Notes under the pieces: model-generated
Told to the model about the DNA's origin: nothing
Database searches by the model: none
What the model saw: the letters and a program-made list of their open reading frames with translations, nothing else
Assembly: GCA_028288445.1 (NCBI GenBank)
Contig: JAQBNT010000116.1
Location: forward strand, 1-41,212
Direction: 5' to 3'
Length of the DNA stretch: 41,212 bases
DNA from: Hymenobacter sp.
Lineage (GTDB): Bacteria > Bacteroidota > Bacteroidia > Cytophagales > Hymenobacteraceae
Made by a program: the position numbers and the translations under genes
Part shown: in pieces, positions 9,780-17,493 of the stretch
How the letters are laid out: the number at the start of each line of letters is the position of its first letter
Numbering within the stretch: position 1 is the first letter of the stretch

Positions 9780-11405
9780 ATGTTAGGATTAATGATGGCT
9801 GAGCCGCTCCGCGTGGCCACGATTATCGAGCACGCCGCCAAGTGGCATTCCGATACCGAAATAGTCTCGCGCCGGCCCGAGGGCGGCATGCACCGCTACA
9901 CCTACGCCGACGCCAACCACCGCAGCAAGCAGCTGGCCCAGGCCCTGCTGAAACTCGGCGTCGAAAACGGCGACCGGGTGGGCACCCTGGCCTGGAACAC
10001 GCACCGCCACTTCGAGCTGTATTATGGCGTGGCGGGCATCGGGGCGGTGTGCCACACCATCAACCCGCGCCTGTTTCCCGAGCAGCTGGTGTTCATCATC
10101 AACCACGCCGAGGACCGGCTGCTGTTCTTCGACCTCACCTTTCTGCCCCTCGTGGAGCGCCTGGCCCCGGTATGCCCCACCGTGGAAAAGTGGGTGCTCA
10201 TGGCCGGCCCCGAGCACCTGCCCGCCGCCTCCGACCTGCCCGGCCTGTGCAGCTACGAGGACCTGCTGGCCGCCGAACTCGGCGACTACCAGTGGCCCAG
10301 CTTCGATGAAAACACGGCCTGCTCGCTCTGCTACACCTCCGGCACCACCGACCAGCCCAAGGGTGTGCTCTATTCGCACCGCTCCACGGTGCTGCACGCC
10401 TTTGGTATTTCGCTGCCCGATGCGCTGAGCTGCTCGGCCTCGGACGTGATAATGCCGGTGGTGCCCATGTTCCACGTCAACGCCTGGGGCCTGCCCTACG
10501 CGGCCCCGCTCAACGGGGCCAAGCTGGTGCTGCCCGGCGCGGGCATGGACAGCGCCAGCTTGTTCGAATTATTTGAAACCGAAGGCGTGACCTTCTCGGC
10601 CGGGGTGCCCACCATCTGGCTGGCGCTGCTGCAGTTCATGCGTGAGGGCCAGCGCCGTTTCACTACCCTCAACCGCACGGTGGTGGGCGGGGCCGCCTGC
10701 CCGCCTGCCCTCATGAAAGCCTTCGAGGAGGAGCTAAACGTGACCATCATGCACGCCTGGGGCATGACGGAAACCAGCCCGCTGGGCACCACCGCCCGCC
10801 TCAAAGGCAAGCACGCCGGCCTCAGCCCGGCCGAGAGCCTGGGCATCCGGGCCAAGCAGGGCCGGGCGGTGTTCGGGGTCGATATGAAGATTGTGGGCGA
10901 CGACGGCCACGCGCTGCCCCACGACGGGGTGGCCTTCGGCGACCTGCTGGTGCACGGGCCGTGGGTGGTGCGCGACTACTTCCGCACCGCCACGCCCGGC
11001 GAACTCACCGCCGACGGCTGGTTCCGCACCGGCGACGTGGCCACCATCGACCCCGACGGCTACATGCACATCACCGACCGCTCCAAAGACGTCATCAAAT
11101 CGGGCGGCGAGTGGATTTCCAGCATCGAGCTCGAAAACCTGGCCGTGGCTCACCCTGCCGTGGCCGAAGCCGCCGTCATCGGCGTGCCCAGCGCCAAGTG
11201 GAGCGAGCGGCCCCTGCTGGTAGTGGTGCGCCGCCCGGGCATGGAGGTTTCGGCCGATGAAATGCTGAATTTCTTCCGGGGCCGGGTGGCCAAGTTTTGG
11301 GAGCCCGATGCCGTGGAGTTTGTGAACCAGCTGCCCCACACCGCCACCGGCAAAATTCTCAAAACCCAGCTCCGCAAAGATTTCGCGGGGTATTCGGTGG
11401 CGTAG
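9780..11405 (+). CDS. Long/medium-chain fatty acid-CoA ligase (AMP-binding)
   Basis: A 541-residue ANL-superfamily enzyme that activates a carboxylic acid with ATP and forms an acyl-CoA thioester. Visible motifs are the P-loop [11 protein letters not shown] (S187 onward), [10 protein letters not shown], the [17 protein letters not shown] hinge region, KSGGEWISS, and the C-terminal [10 protein letters not shown] with catalytic K525. Overall length and the opening [16 protein letters not shown] match FadD/AlkK-like ligases for medium or long chains, cytoplasmic and feeding beta-oxidation. Three possible ATG starts (9780, 9792, 9795) lie within 15 bp; the first is given. A TACCTTAC sequence at 9741-9748 could be its -7 element, giving a short leader. 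The gene is 75 bp after the GH3 gene but functionally unrelated to it. Confidence 0.93.
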   Translation: MLGLMMAEPLRVATIIEHAAKWHSDTEIVSRRPEGGMHRYTYADANHRSKQLAQALLKLGVENGDRVGTLAWNTHRHFELYYGVAGIGAVCHTINPRLFPEQLVFIINHAEDRLLFFDLTFLPLVERLAPVCPTVEKWVLMAGPEHLPAASDLPGLCSYEDLLAAELGDYQWPSFDENTACSLCYTSGTTDQPKGVLYSHRSTVLHAFGISLPDALSCSASDVIMPVVPMFHVNAWGLPYAAPLNGAKLVLPGAGMDSASLFELFETEGVTFSAGVPTIWLALLQFMREGQRRFTTLNRTVVGGAACPPALMKAFEEELNVTIMHAWGMTETSPLGTTARLKGKHAGLSPAESLGIRAKQGRAVFGVDMKIVGDDGHALPHDGVAFGDLLVHGPWVVRDYFRTATPGELTADGWFRTGDVATIDPDGYMHITDRSKDVIKSGGEWISSIELENLAVAHPAVAEAAVIGVPSAKWSERPLLVVVRRPGMEVSADEMLNFFRGRVAKFWEPDAVEFVNQLPHTATGKILKTQLRKDFAGYSVA

Positions 11406-11459
11406 GGCTGCCCACTCGCACCGCGCTGATTTGGGACGGATGCAATTGGACTTTTAAGA

Positions 11460-11694
11460 TTCAAACTAGGATGGAAACCACTCCGGCCGAGTCCGGACTC
11501 CTTTAAAATCGAGTTTTAAGGGGTCCGGGCTCGGTCGGGGTACTTTAAAATCGGGTTGTAAGGGGTCCGGGCTCGGCTGGAGTGGTTTAAAATCGATTTT
11601 AAAGGAAACCAGGCTCGGCCGGAATGCCTAAAACCCGAGTTTAAAGCGTACCAGTCGTGGCCGGACCTCTTTAAACTGCTGTTGGAGAAGGCAA
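11460..11694. repeat. 42-bp degenerate tandem repeat, 5 to 6 copies
   Basis: The motif TTTAAAATCG or a variant starts at 11502, 11544, 11586, 11628 (CTAAAACCCG) and 11670 (TTTAAACTGC), exactly 42 bp apart each time; a weaker copy fits at 11460. Each unit also carries a GC-rich half (gtccgggctcggtcgg or similar), so AT-rich and GC-rich halves alternate. In the third copy 11586-11603 is a perfect 18-bp palindrome. The array fills the gap between the convergent acyl-CoA ligase and proC genes and ends two bases before the proC stop codon. Confidence 0.85.
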
Positions 11695-11695
11695 G

Positions 11696-12496
11696 CTAAC
11701 GGCCCAACTCCTCGGCCCGGTCGCGCGCCGCGCCGGCCCCGGCCATGAGGCCTTCGCGCACCGCGCCCGCGCCAAAAGCGCCCAGCGCGGCCTCAGTGGT
11801 GCCGCCTTTGGAGGCCACTTTGGCAATCCAGTCCTGGCAGCTCAGGCCCGATTGCGAGTACAACTCCACCGCGCCGCGAAACGTCTGGCTCACCAGCAGC
11901 TCGGCTTCGGCCCCGCTGAAACCCATTTGGGCGGCTGCCGCCATCAGGGCTTCCATGCAGTAGTACACGTAGGCCGGGCCGCTGCCCGAAATGGCGGTGC
12001 TGGCGTCGATGGCGCTTTCGTTTTCGACATAAACCGTCTTGCCGGTGGTGCTAAGCAGGTTTTGCACCTGCACCAGCTCGGCGCGGGTCACCTCGTCGGT
12101 GCTGGTGAAGGCCGTCATGCCCATGCCAATCTGGGCGGGCAGGTTAGGCATGGCCCGGATGATTTTGGGCGTGCCCAGGGCCGTGCGCAGCGTATCAATC
12201 CGCACGCCGGCCATGATGCTGAGCACGAGCTGCTGCGGCTGCACCAGCCCCTTGAGCGCCGCGAACAGGGCCGGCGAGTCCTGCGGCTTCACGGCCAGAA
12301 TGAGGATGTCGGCCCCCGGCACGCACTCGGCCGGCGAGCCCCAGACCGTGCCGATTTCATGGGCCGCCAGGGCCGGCACCCGCTCGGGCGAGCGGGCCAG
12401 CAGGCGCAAATCGAGCCGCGAGGTGATGTGGGCGCGCACGAAGCTGCGGGCGTAAGTGAGGCCCATGTTGCCGCCGCCGATGATGAGGATTTTCAT
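11696..12496 (-). CDS. proC: Pyrroline-5-carboxylate reductase
   Basis: A 266-residue cytoplasmic enzyme that reduces delta1-pyrroline-5-carboxylate to L-proline with NAD(P)H, the last step of proline synthesis. The start at 12496 puts the Rossmann motif at the N-terminus (MKILIIGGGNMG); an ATG at 12556 would add 20 unconserved residues. Other support: ILAVKPQD, IRAMPNLPAQIGMGMT, and the P5CR signature ISGSGPAYVYYCMEAL, with the conserved helix ASKGGTTEAAL near the C-terminus. Length is normal for the family. It lies downstream of the NagX-like gene in the same direction but is separated from it by a large hairpin repeat, so co-transcription is uncertain. Confidence 0.96.
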   Translation of the reverse strand: MKILIIGGGNMGLTYARSFVRAHITSRLDLRLLARSPERVPALAAHEIGTVWGSPAECVPGADILILAVKPQDSPALFAALKGLVQPQQLVLSIMAGVRIDTLRTALGTPKIIRAMPNLPAQIGMGMTAFTSTDEVTRAELVQVQNLLSTTGKTVYVENESAIDASTAISGSGPAYVYYCMEALMAAAAQMGFSGAEAELLVSQTFRGAVELYSQSGLSCQDWIAKVASKGGTTEAALGAFGAGAVREGLMAGAGAARDRAEELGR

Positions 12497-12558
12497 TGTG
12501 ATAGGATGCCGTCTGAGCTGGCAAAGAACGGCACGCCGGCTGGCATCATCCGCCACCG

Positions 12559-12665
12559 CCTGTCATCCTGAGCGGAGCGAAGGACCTTATCACGTTTGCA
12601 CCGATTGAGTTCACTGCTATCTGTTCGTCAGTAATAAGGTCCTTCGCTGCGCTCAGGATGACAGG
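12559..12665. repeat. Dispersed hairpin repeat, copy 1 (GTCATCCTGAGCG family)
   Basis: Inverted arms 12559-12590 and 12634-12665 match at 31 of 32 positions and share the core gtcatcctgagcgcagcgaagg. The loop contains accgattgag. The element sits between the NagX-like gene and proC. Further copies are at 13910-14013, 16006-16110 and 26026-26119. Confidence 0.9.
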
Positions 12666-12680
12666 CATTTTGATTCTGCC

Positions 12681-13862
12681 TCACACCTTCAGTACCACAC
12701 CCTTCTTATACATCCAGCTCAGGATGAAATACCAGATAACGATAAGCGTGACCGCACCTGCCAGCGAGGCCGTGCGCGGGTCGGTGAAATGCTGGGCGAT
12801 GCCCCATTCGTAGAGCCACTCCTTCAAGCCACCGGTTTTGCCGCCGGGCAGGGCCAGCTTGAACAGCCCGAACGTGCGCGAAAGCAGCGCCGAGAGGCAG
12901 AACACGAGAATGGCATTGACGCCGTAGACCAACGCCGGGCGCGTCCAAGCGCGGTAGCCCTGCACGTCGCAAATCCAGTAGAGCGCCGCCAGGCCGGCTA
13001 TGGCCAGCCCGCCGGTGTAGAGCACGTAGGGGCTGCTCCACAGGGCTTTGTTGATGGGAAACCACGGGGCCCAGCACAGGCCCAGCAGGATGAGGCCCCC
13101 GCCGGCCACGAACAGCCAGGCCACTTTGGCGGCCGGCTCCGGGCCACGGTGGCGCAGCCATTGGGCCGTGAGGCCGCCCAGCAGGCCGGTGGCCAGGGCC
13201 GGCAGGGTGCCGAGGAGGCCTTCGGGGTCCCAGGTTTTGCTGGTTTTCCAGAGGTGGGCTTCGGTGAAGACGGTGCGGTCGAGCCAGGCCCCGAGGTTGG
13301 TGGTAGGCTCCAGGTTGGCGGGGCCGAAACCGGGCACGGGCACCAGCTGCATCAGCACCGCGTAGCCGATGAGGAAGCTGATAATCAACCAAACCTGCGT
13401 GCGCCAGTTGGTCTTCAGAAAGATAACGCTGCACCCCAGAAACACCAGTGCAATGCGCTGCAAAACGCCCATGATGCGCACCACCGAGAAGTCGAATTTC
13501 GGGTACAGCGACAGCAGCAGGCCCAGCCCAAACAGCACGGCGGCCCGGCGCAGCACCCGCAGCAGCACCGCGCCCTGCGGCCCGCCCTGGCGCTTCACCC
13601 CATCGAGGGCATACACCAGGCTCACGCCCACAATGAACAGGAAAAACGGGAAAATCAGGTCCGTGGGCGTGCAGCCGTTCCATTCGGCGTGCTCGAAGGG
13701 CGGGTAGATGTGGCCCCAGTCGCCGGGGTTGTTCACCAGAATCATGGCCATGACCGTGATGCCGCGAAACACGTCGAGGCTGATGAGGCGGCCGGGCTGG
13801 GAGGCTTCCGCGAGGGGCAGTGCGCCAGTGGTTTCGAGGGCGGCCTGGGTGGTGCGTTGCAT
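12681..13862 (-). CDS. NagX / HGSNAT-like membrane acyltransferase (DUF5009-type)
   Basis: A 393-residue polytopic inner-membrane protein with about ten hydrophobic segments. It opens with RLISLDVFRGITVMAMILVNNPG, followed by TPTDLIFPFFLFIVGVS, which is the hallmark start of the heparan-alpha-glucosaminide N-acetyltransferase-like / NagX family (DUF5009/DUF1624 group). Other family features are RIMGVLQRIAL and the C-terminal YGVNAILVF. Members are thought to transfer acetyl groups onto amino sugars across the membrane. Its position immediately downstream of nagB on the same strand supports an amino-sugar role, although a large hairpin repeat (13910-14013) separates them. The substrate is inferred from family and context only. 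Confidence 0.88.
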   Translation of the reverse strand: MQRTTQAALETTGALPLAEASQPGRLISLDVFRGITVMAMILVNNPGDWGHIYPPFEHAEWNGCTPTDLIFPFFLFIVGVSLVYALDGVKRQGGPQGAVLLRVLRRAAVLFGLGLLLSLYPKFDFSVVRIMGVLQRIALVFLGCSVIFLKTNWRTQVWLIISFLIGYAVLMQLVPVPGFGPANLEPTTNLGAWLDRTVFTEAHLWKTSKTWDPEGLLGTLPALATGLLGGLTAQWLRHRGPEPAAKVAWLFVAGGGLILLGLCWAPWFPINKALWSSPYVLYTGGLAIAGLAALYWICDVQGYRAWTRPALVYGVNAILVFCLSALLSRTFGLFKLALPGGKTGGLKEWLYEWGIAQHFTDPRTASLAGAVTLIVIWYFILSWMYKKGVVLKV

Positions 13863-13909
13863 GGCGGGTGGGAGTGGGAGGATACTAATTTAAAAGAACG
13901 TCATGTCGC

Positions 13910-14013
13910 CTGTCATCTTGAGCGCAGCGAAGGACCTTATCACCGCTGCACCGATTGAATAACTGCTAGCCGTTCAGCGGTGATAAGGTCCTTCGCTGCG
14001 CTCAGGATGACAG
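13910..14013. repeat. Dispersed hairpin repeat, copy 2
   Basis: Arms 13910-13948 and 13975-14013 (39 bp each) pair with a single mismatch around a 26-nt loop that again contains accgattgaat. It shares the core tgagcgcagcgaaggacctta with copy 1. It lies between the nagB stop and the NagX-like start, so an mRNA reading both genes would carry a very stable hairpin here. Confidence 0.92.
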
Positions 14014-14020
14014 ATGGCCC

Positions 14021-15940
14021 TCAAAACTCCCAGCGCACAAACGCCTCAATCCCCTCATACTCTGGCAGGCCCAACTGGTCGTACAGCTTGGCCGTCGTTC
14101 TATTCCGGGCTTCGGCGCGCTGCCAGAACTCGCGCTGGTCGGCCCCGGGGAAGAGGGGCCGGTCCTTTTGTGACTGGTGCTTGAAGATGGCGCGGCGCTT
14201 GCGCGTGAGCTCCTGCGGCGAGAGGGGCACGGCCATCTCAATCTGGTCGATTTCCCACTCCTGCCAGGCTCCGCGGTAGAGCCACACCCAGCAGTCATCA
14301 AGCCAGGCCGTGCCGGAGGCTTTGAGGCGGTGGATGGACTCAAAAATGGCCGCCAGACACACGCGGTGCGTGCCGTGCGGGTCCGAAAGGTCGCCGGCGG
14401 CGTAAATCTGCTGGGGCTGGATGCGGTTCAGCAGTTCCATGGTGAGGCGGATGTCTTCGTCGCCGAGGGGCTTTTTGCGCACCCGGCCGGTTTCATAAAA
14501 CGGCAAGTCCAGGAAGTGCACGTTAGCGTCGGGGATGCCGGCCAGGCGGCAGGCGCTCTTGGCCTCGCCGCGCCGGATGAGGCCCTTTATCTGCTGCACT
14601 TCCTCGCTGTCGACCTGGCCGGGCTGCTTGTTTTTGAGGAAATTGGCCACGCGGTGGTAGAGGTTGTCGGCCGGTTCGCCGGTGGGCAGGTGGAAGGCCT
14701 GGTCGTAATCGGCCACGAAGTCGGCAAAGCGAATGGCTTCGTCATCAAAGACAGCAATGTTGCCGGAGGTCTGGTAGGCCACGTGCACCTCGTGGCTCTG
14801 GTCCACGAGCCGGAGCAGGGTGCCGCCCATCGAAATCACGTCATCATCGGGGTGCGGGCTGAAGATGAGGACGCGCTTGGGGAAAGGCGCGGCACGCTCG
14901 GGGCGGTAGGTGTCGTCGGCGTTGGGCTTGCCGCCGGGCCAGCCGGTGATGGTGTGCTGGAGCTCGTTGAAGACGCGAATGTTGATGTCGTAGGCCGGGC
15001 CGGACTGCGCCAGCAGCTCCGAAAGGCCGTTTTCGTTGTAGTCTTCTTCGGTGAGTTTCAGAATGGGCTTGGTCACGGTGCGGGCCAGCCAGGTAATGGC
15101 CTTACGGACCAGCGCGGCATCGTGCCAGTTGCAGGGCAGGCCCAGCAGCCAGGGCGTTTTGCGCGGGGTAAGCTCGGCTCCAGCGGCTTCGTCCAGCACC
15201 ACCTGCACGTTGGGGTGGCGCTGAAGGTAGGTGGCGGGCACAGTATCGGTTACCTCGCCTTCCACCATGCGCTTTACCACGGCGGCCTTGCCCTCGCCCC
15301 AGGCCAGCAGCACAATCCGGCGGGCTTCGAGGATGGTGCCCACGCCCATGGTAAGGGCGCGGCGCGGCACGTTTTCCTCGCCGTAGAAATCCGAAGCCGC
15401 GTCGGTGCGCGTCACATGGTCCAGCGTAATCAGGCGGGTGCGGGAGGCGGGGCCGGAGCCCGGCTCATTGAACCCAATATGGCCGGTGCGCCCGATGCCC
15501 AGCAGCTGCAAATCAATCCCACCGGCTTCCCGAATCTGCTCCTCGTAGCGCCGGCAGAAGTCGGCCACCTGCTCGGGCGGCACGGTGCCGTCGGGGATGT
15601 GCACGTTCTCGGGCTTGATGTCGACGTGGTCGAATAGGTACTCCCGCATGAAGCGCACGTAGCTCTGCAAGGAGTCGGGTTGCATGGGGTAATATTCATC
15701 GAGGTTGAAGCTGATGACGTTCTGAAAGCTCAGGCCGTCTTCGCGGTGCAGGCGCACCAACTCCTCGTACACGCGGGTGGGCGAGGAGCCGGTAGCAAGG
15801 CCCAAAACGCAGGGCTGGCTCTCGGCGGCACGGGTGCGGATTAGGTCGGCAATCTGGCCGGCCACGGCGGCCGAGGCTAATTCGGAGTCAGCATAAACCG
15901 TGGTGGCGATGGGGGCGGGGTGGGAATTGGGCGGGTTCAT
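14021..15940 (-). CDS. nagB: Glucosamine-6-phosphate deaminase fused to a PIG-L/LmbE domain
   Basis: A 639-residue two-domain protein. Residues about 15-280 are NagB, which converts glucosamine-6-phosphate to fructose-6-phosphate and ammonia: LATGSSPTRVYEELV, NLDEYYPM with D81, GIGRTGHIGFNEPGS with H154 and E159, and LTMGVGTIL. Residues about 350-600 are a PIG-L/LmbE deacetylase-like domain with IFSPHPDDDVISMGG (metal ligands H363, D365, D366) and DPHGTHR. This full-length fusion is typical of Bacteroidota and could couple N-deacetylation with deamination. The position equal to catalytic D141 of the E. coli enzyme is threonine (T152). The gene stands upstream of the NagX-like gene on the same strand. 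Confidence 0.95.
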   Translation of the reverse strand: MNPPNSHPAPIATTVYADSELASAAVAGQIADLIRTRAAESQPCVLGLATGSSPTRVYEELVRLHREDGLSFQNVISFNLDEYYPMQPDSLQSYVRFMREYLFDHVDIKPENVHIPDGTVPPEQVADFCRRYEEQIREAGGIDLQLLGIGRTGHIGFNEPGSGPASRTRLITLDHVTRTDAASDFYGEENVPRRALTMGVGTILEARRIVLLAWGEGKAAVVKRMVEGEVTDTVPATYLQRHPNVQVVLDEAAGAELTPRKTPWLLGLPCNWHDAALVRKAITWLARTVTKPILKLTEEDYNENGLSELLAQSGPAYDINIRVFNELQHTITGWPGGKPNADDTYRPERAAPFPKRVLIFSPHPDDDVISMGGTLLRLVDQSHEVHVAYQTSGNIAVFDDEAIRFADFVADYDQAFHLPTGEPADNLYHRVANFLKNKQPGQVDSEEVQQIKGLIRRGEAKSACRLAGIPDANVHFLDLPFYETGRVRKKPLGDEDIRLTMELLNRIQPQQIYAAGDLSDPHGTHRVCLAAIFESIHRLKASGTAWLDDCWVWLYRGAWQEWEIDQIEMAVPLSPQELTRKRRAIFKHQSQKDRPLFPGADQREFWQRAEARNRTTAKLYDQLGLPEYEGIEAFVRWEF

Positions 15941-16005
15941 GGGGTGGAAGGTAAGGTGCAGCGAGCGACTGTCAACTTAAGCAGTCGGCCTGAATAATCT
16001 GATAA

Positions 16006-16110
16006 AACAGAACGTCATGCTGAGCGCAGCCGAAGCATCTCTACCGCAATAGCAAATGAATTACTTGCACGGTAGAGATGCTTCGGCTGCGCTCAGCATG
16101 ACGTTCTGTT
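16006..16110. repeat. Dispersed hairpin repeat, copy 3 (perfect 41-bp arms)
   Basis: Arms 16006-16046 and 16070-16110 are perfect reverse complements over 41 bp, with a 23-nt loop containing aaatgaatta. The arms carry gtcatgctgagcgcagccgaagcatct, which relates it to copies 1 and 2 at one end and to copy 4 at the other. It lies between the 3' end of the minus-strand SusD gene and nagB and may act as terminator or 3' stabiliser for the Sus mRNA. Confidence 0.95.
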
Positions 16111-16127
16111 AAACTCCCAAACACGCC

Positions 16128-17450
16128 CTAAATCGCCGGGTCGCCGGGGGTGGCGGGGTTGTTTTCGCGCTCCACGCGGGGGTAGGGGAAGAAATTGCGG
16201 TTGCGCTCGGCCCCGGTGGTGCCCGGCGCGGGGCGGCCGAAGCGGCGGCTGTCGGCCAGGCGGAAGCCCTGGAAGGCCAGTTCCACGTAGCGGTTGCGCA
16301 GGATGTCGGTGAGCACATCGGCGGTGGTGAGGGGGCCGGCGTAGGCGGGCAGGGCCGCGCCGGGCAGCGCCAGCAGCAGGCCGGTGCTGGTGGTAGCGGC
16401 GGCGGCCGTGCTGGTGCGCACCTTGTTCAGCTCCGTCACGGCATTGGGCACGTCGTTTTTGCGGGCGTAGGCTTCGGCCCGAATCAGGAGCATTTCATTA
16501 GGCACATACACTGGGATGGGGGCACTATTGGCGGTGTAGAAGCCGGTGCCCAGGTTTTGGGTCGTGGTCGGTGGCGGGCTGATGCGCAGCAGGAAGGGCA
16601 GGCGCTTGTCGCCGGTTTCGGGAGCGAGGGTGCCGGTGAGGCCCAGGCTGGTGTTGGTGGGCTCAAACACGTTTTTGTTGCCGAAAGACGTTTCGAACAG
16701 TGGGTTGCGGGTGTTGTCGTCGAAGTTGAACACCGAGCGTTTGGTGAGGTCGACACGGCCGGCGGCGGCCAGGGCCTTGTCGTAGTCGCCGGCCTCCAGG
16801 CTGTAGCGGGCAATGAGGGCCTGCAACGTATTCGGCAGGTCGAGGCCGGGCACAATCTTGGCGTTGAAGTCGGCCGAAACCGGCGTGGCGGCCAACTGCG
16901 TAGCGGCTGCTTCGAGCTGGGCTACGGCGTTGCGCAGGGCATCCACGCGCGGCACAAAGGGCGCGCTTTCCTGCGTGGCCAGCGGAATCTGCTCGAAATA
17001 TTGCGCCAGCGTGCCAATGCTCAGCGCCCGGAAAATGCTGGCGTAGGCCACGATGCCGCTGCGGGTGCCGGCGTCCGGCGCGTTGCCCACGTTGGCCAGC
17101 ACCAGGTCGGCGTTGGATTTCACCAGGTTGGCCTGCGTCCAGAGGTTGCGCACCACGCCGTTGCTATTGGTGAGGCTGCCGGCCCCGAGGCTCACGTTGT
17201 ATTCCTCAATATTGCCCACGTTGAGGATGGCGAGCTCACGGGTGGTGAGGCCGCCGGCCGCCACCGTATTATAGAGCACGCTGAGCAGGCCACCCGTGCT
17301 GTAGCGCGCCTGCAAGCCGTTGCAGAGCGTAATGAGGCCATCGGAGGAAGTAACCACCTGCTGCTGGCTGGCGGTGCTCGGGTTCAGGTATTCTTTGTTG
17401 CAACTGCCCAGCGCGAGGGTCAGGACTGCGAGGGTGAGTATTTTCTTCAT
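16128..17450 (-). CDS. SusD/RagB-like outer-membrane lipoprotein (440 aa)
   Basis: The start at 17450 gives a lipoprotein signal peptide (MKKILTLAVLTLALGSC) with the lipobox cysteine at residue 17; the frame remains open further upstream but that part overlaps the end of susC. The mature protein begins NKEYLNPSTAS, the usual SusD opening, and has helical TPR-like sections (YASIFRALSIGTLAQYFEQIPL, LLIRAEAYARKNDVPNAVTELNKVR) and the C-terminal ILRNRYVELAFQGFRLADSRRFGR. SusD proteins cap the SusC barrel on the cell surface and bind the ligand. The gene is 43 bp behind its susC partner (17494-20697) and is surely in the same operon. The substrate is unknown; no hydrolase adjoins it on this strand. 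Confidence 0.93.
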   Translation of the reverse strand: MKKILTLAVLTLALGSCNKEYLNPSTASQQQVVTSSDGLITLCNGLQARYSTGGLLSVLYNTVAAGGLTTRELAILNVGNIEEYNVSLGAGSLTNSNGVVRNLWTQANLVKSNADLVLANVGNAPDAGTRSGIVAYASIFRALSIGTLAQYFEQIPLATQESAPFVPRVDALRNAVAQLEAAATQLAATPVSADFNAKIVPGLDLPNTLQALIARYSLEAGDYDKALAAAGRVDLTKRSVFNFDDNTRNPLFETSFGNKNVFEPTNTSLGLTGTLAPETGDKRLPFLLRISPPPTTTQNLGTGFYTANSAPIPVYVPNEMLLIRAEAYARKNDVPNAVTELNKVRTSTAAAATTSTGLLLALPGAALPAYAGPLTTADVLTDILRNRYVELAFQGFRLADSRRFGRPAPGTTGAERNRNFFPYPRVERENNPATPGDPAI

Positions 17451-17493
17451 GATAATAAGTTGCGGGAAGGTGGGGAGGATGACAGGCGGTTGC

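Noticed and set aside
11460..11694. CRISPR array
   Set aside because: The 42-bp units follow one another without unique spacers, there are no cas genes, and the repeats are degenerate.
12789..13958. 389-codon plus-strand frame across the NagX-like gene
   Set aside because: Antisense to a membrane protein with clear motifs; Gln/His-rich nonsense composition.
14177..15637. 486-codon plus-strand frame across nagB
   Set aside because: Antisense shadow of a firmly identified enzyme; its Gly/Val/His-rich sequence has no domain.
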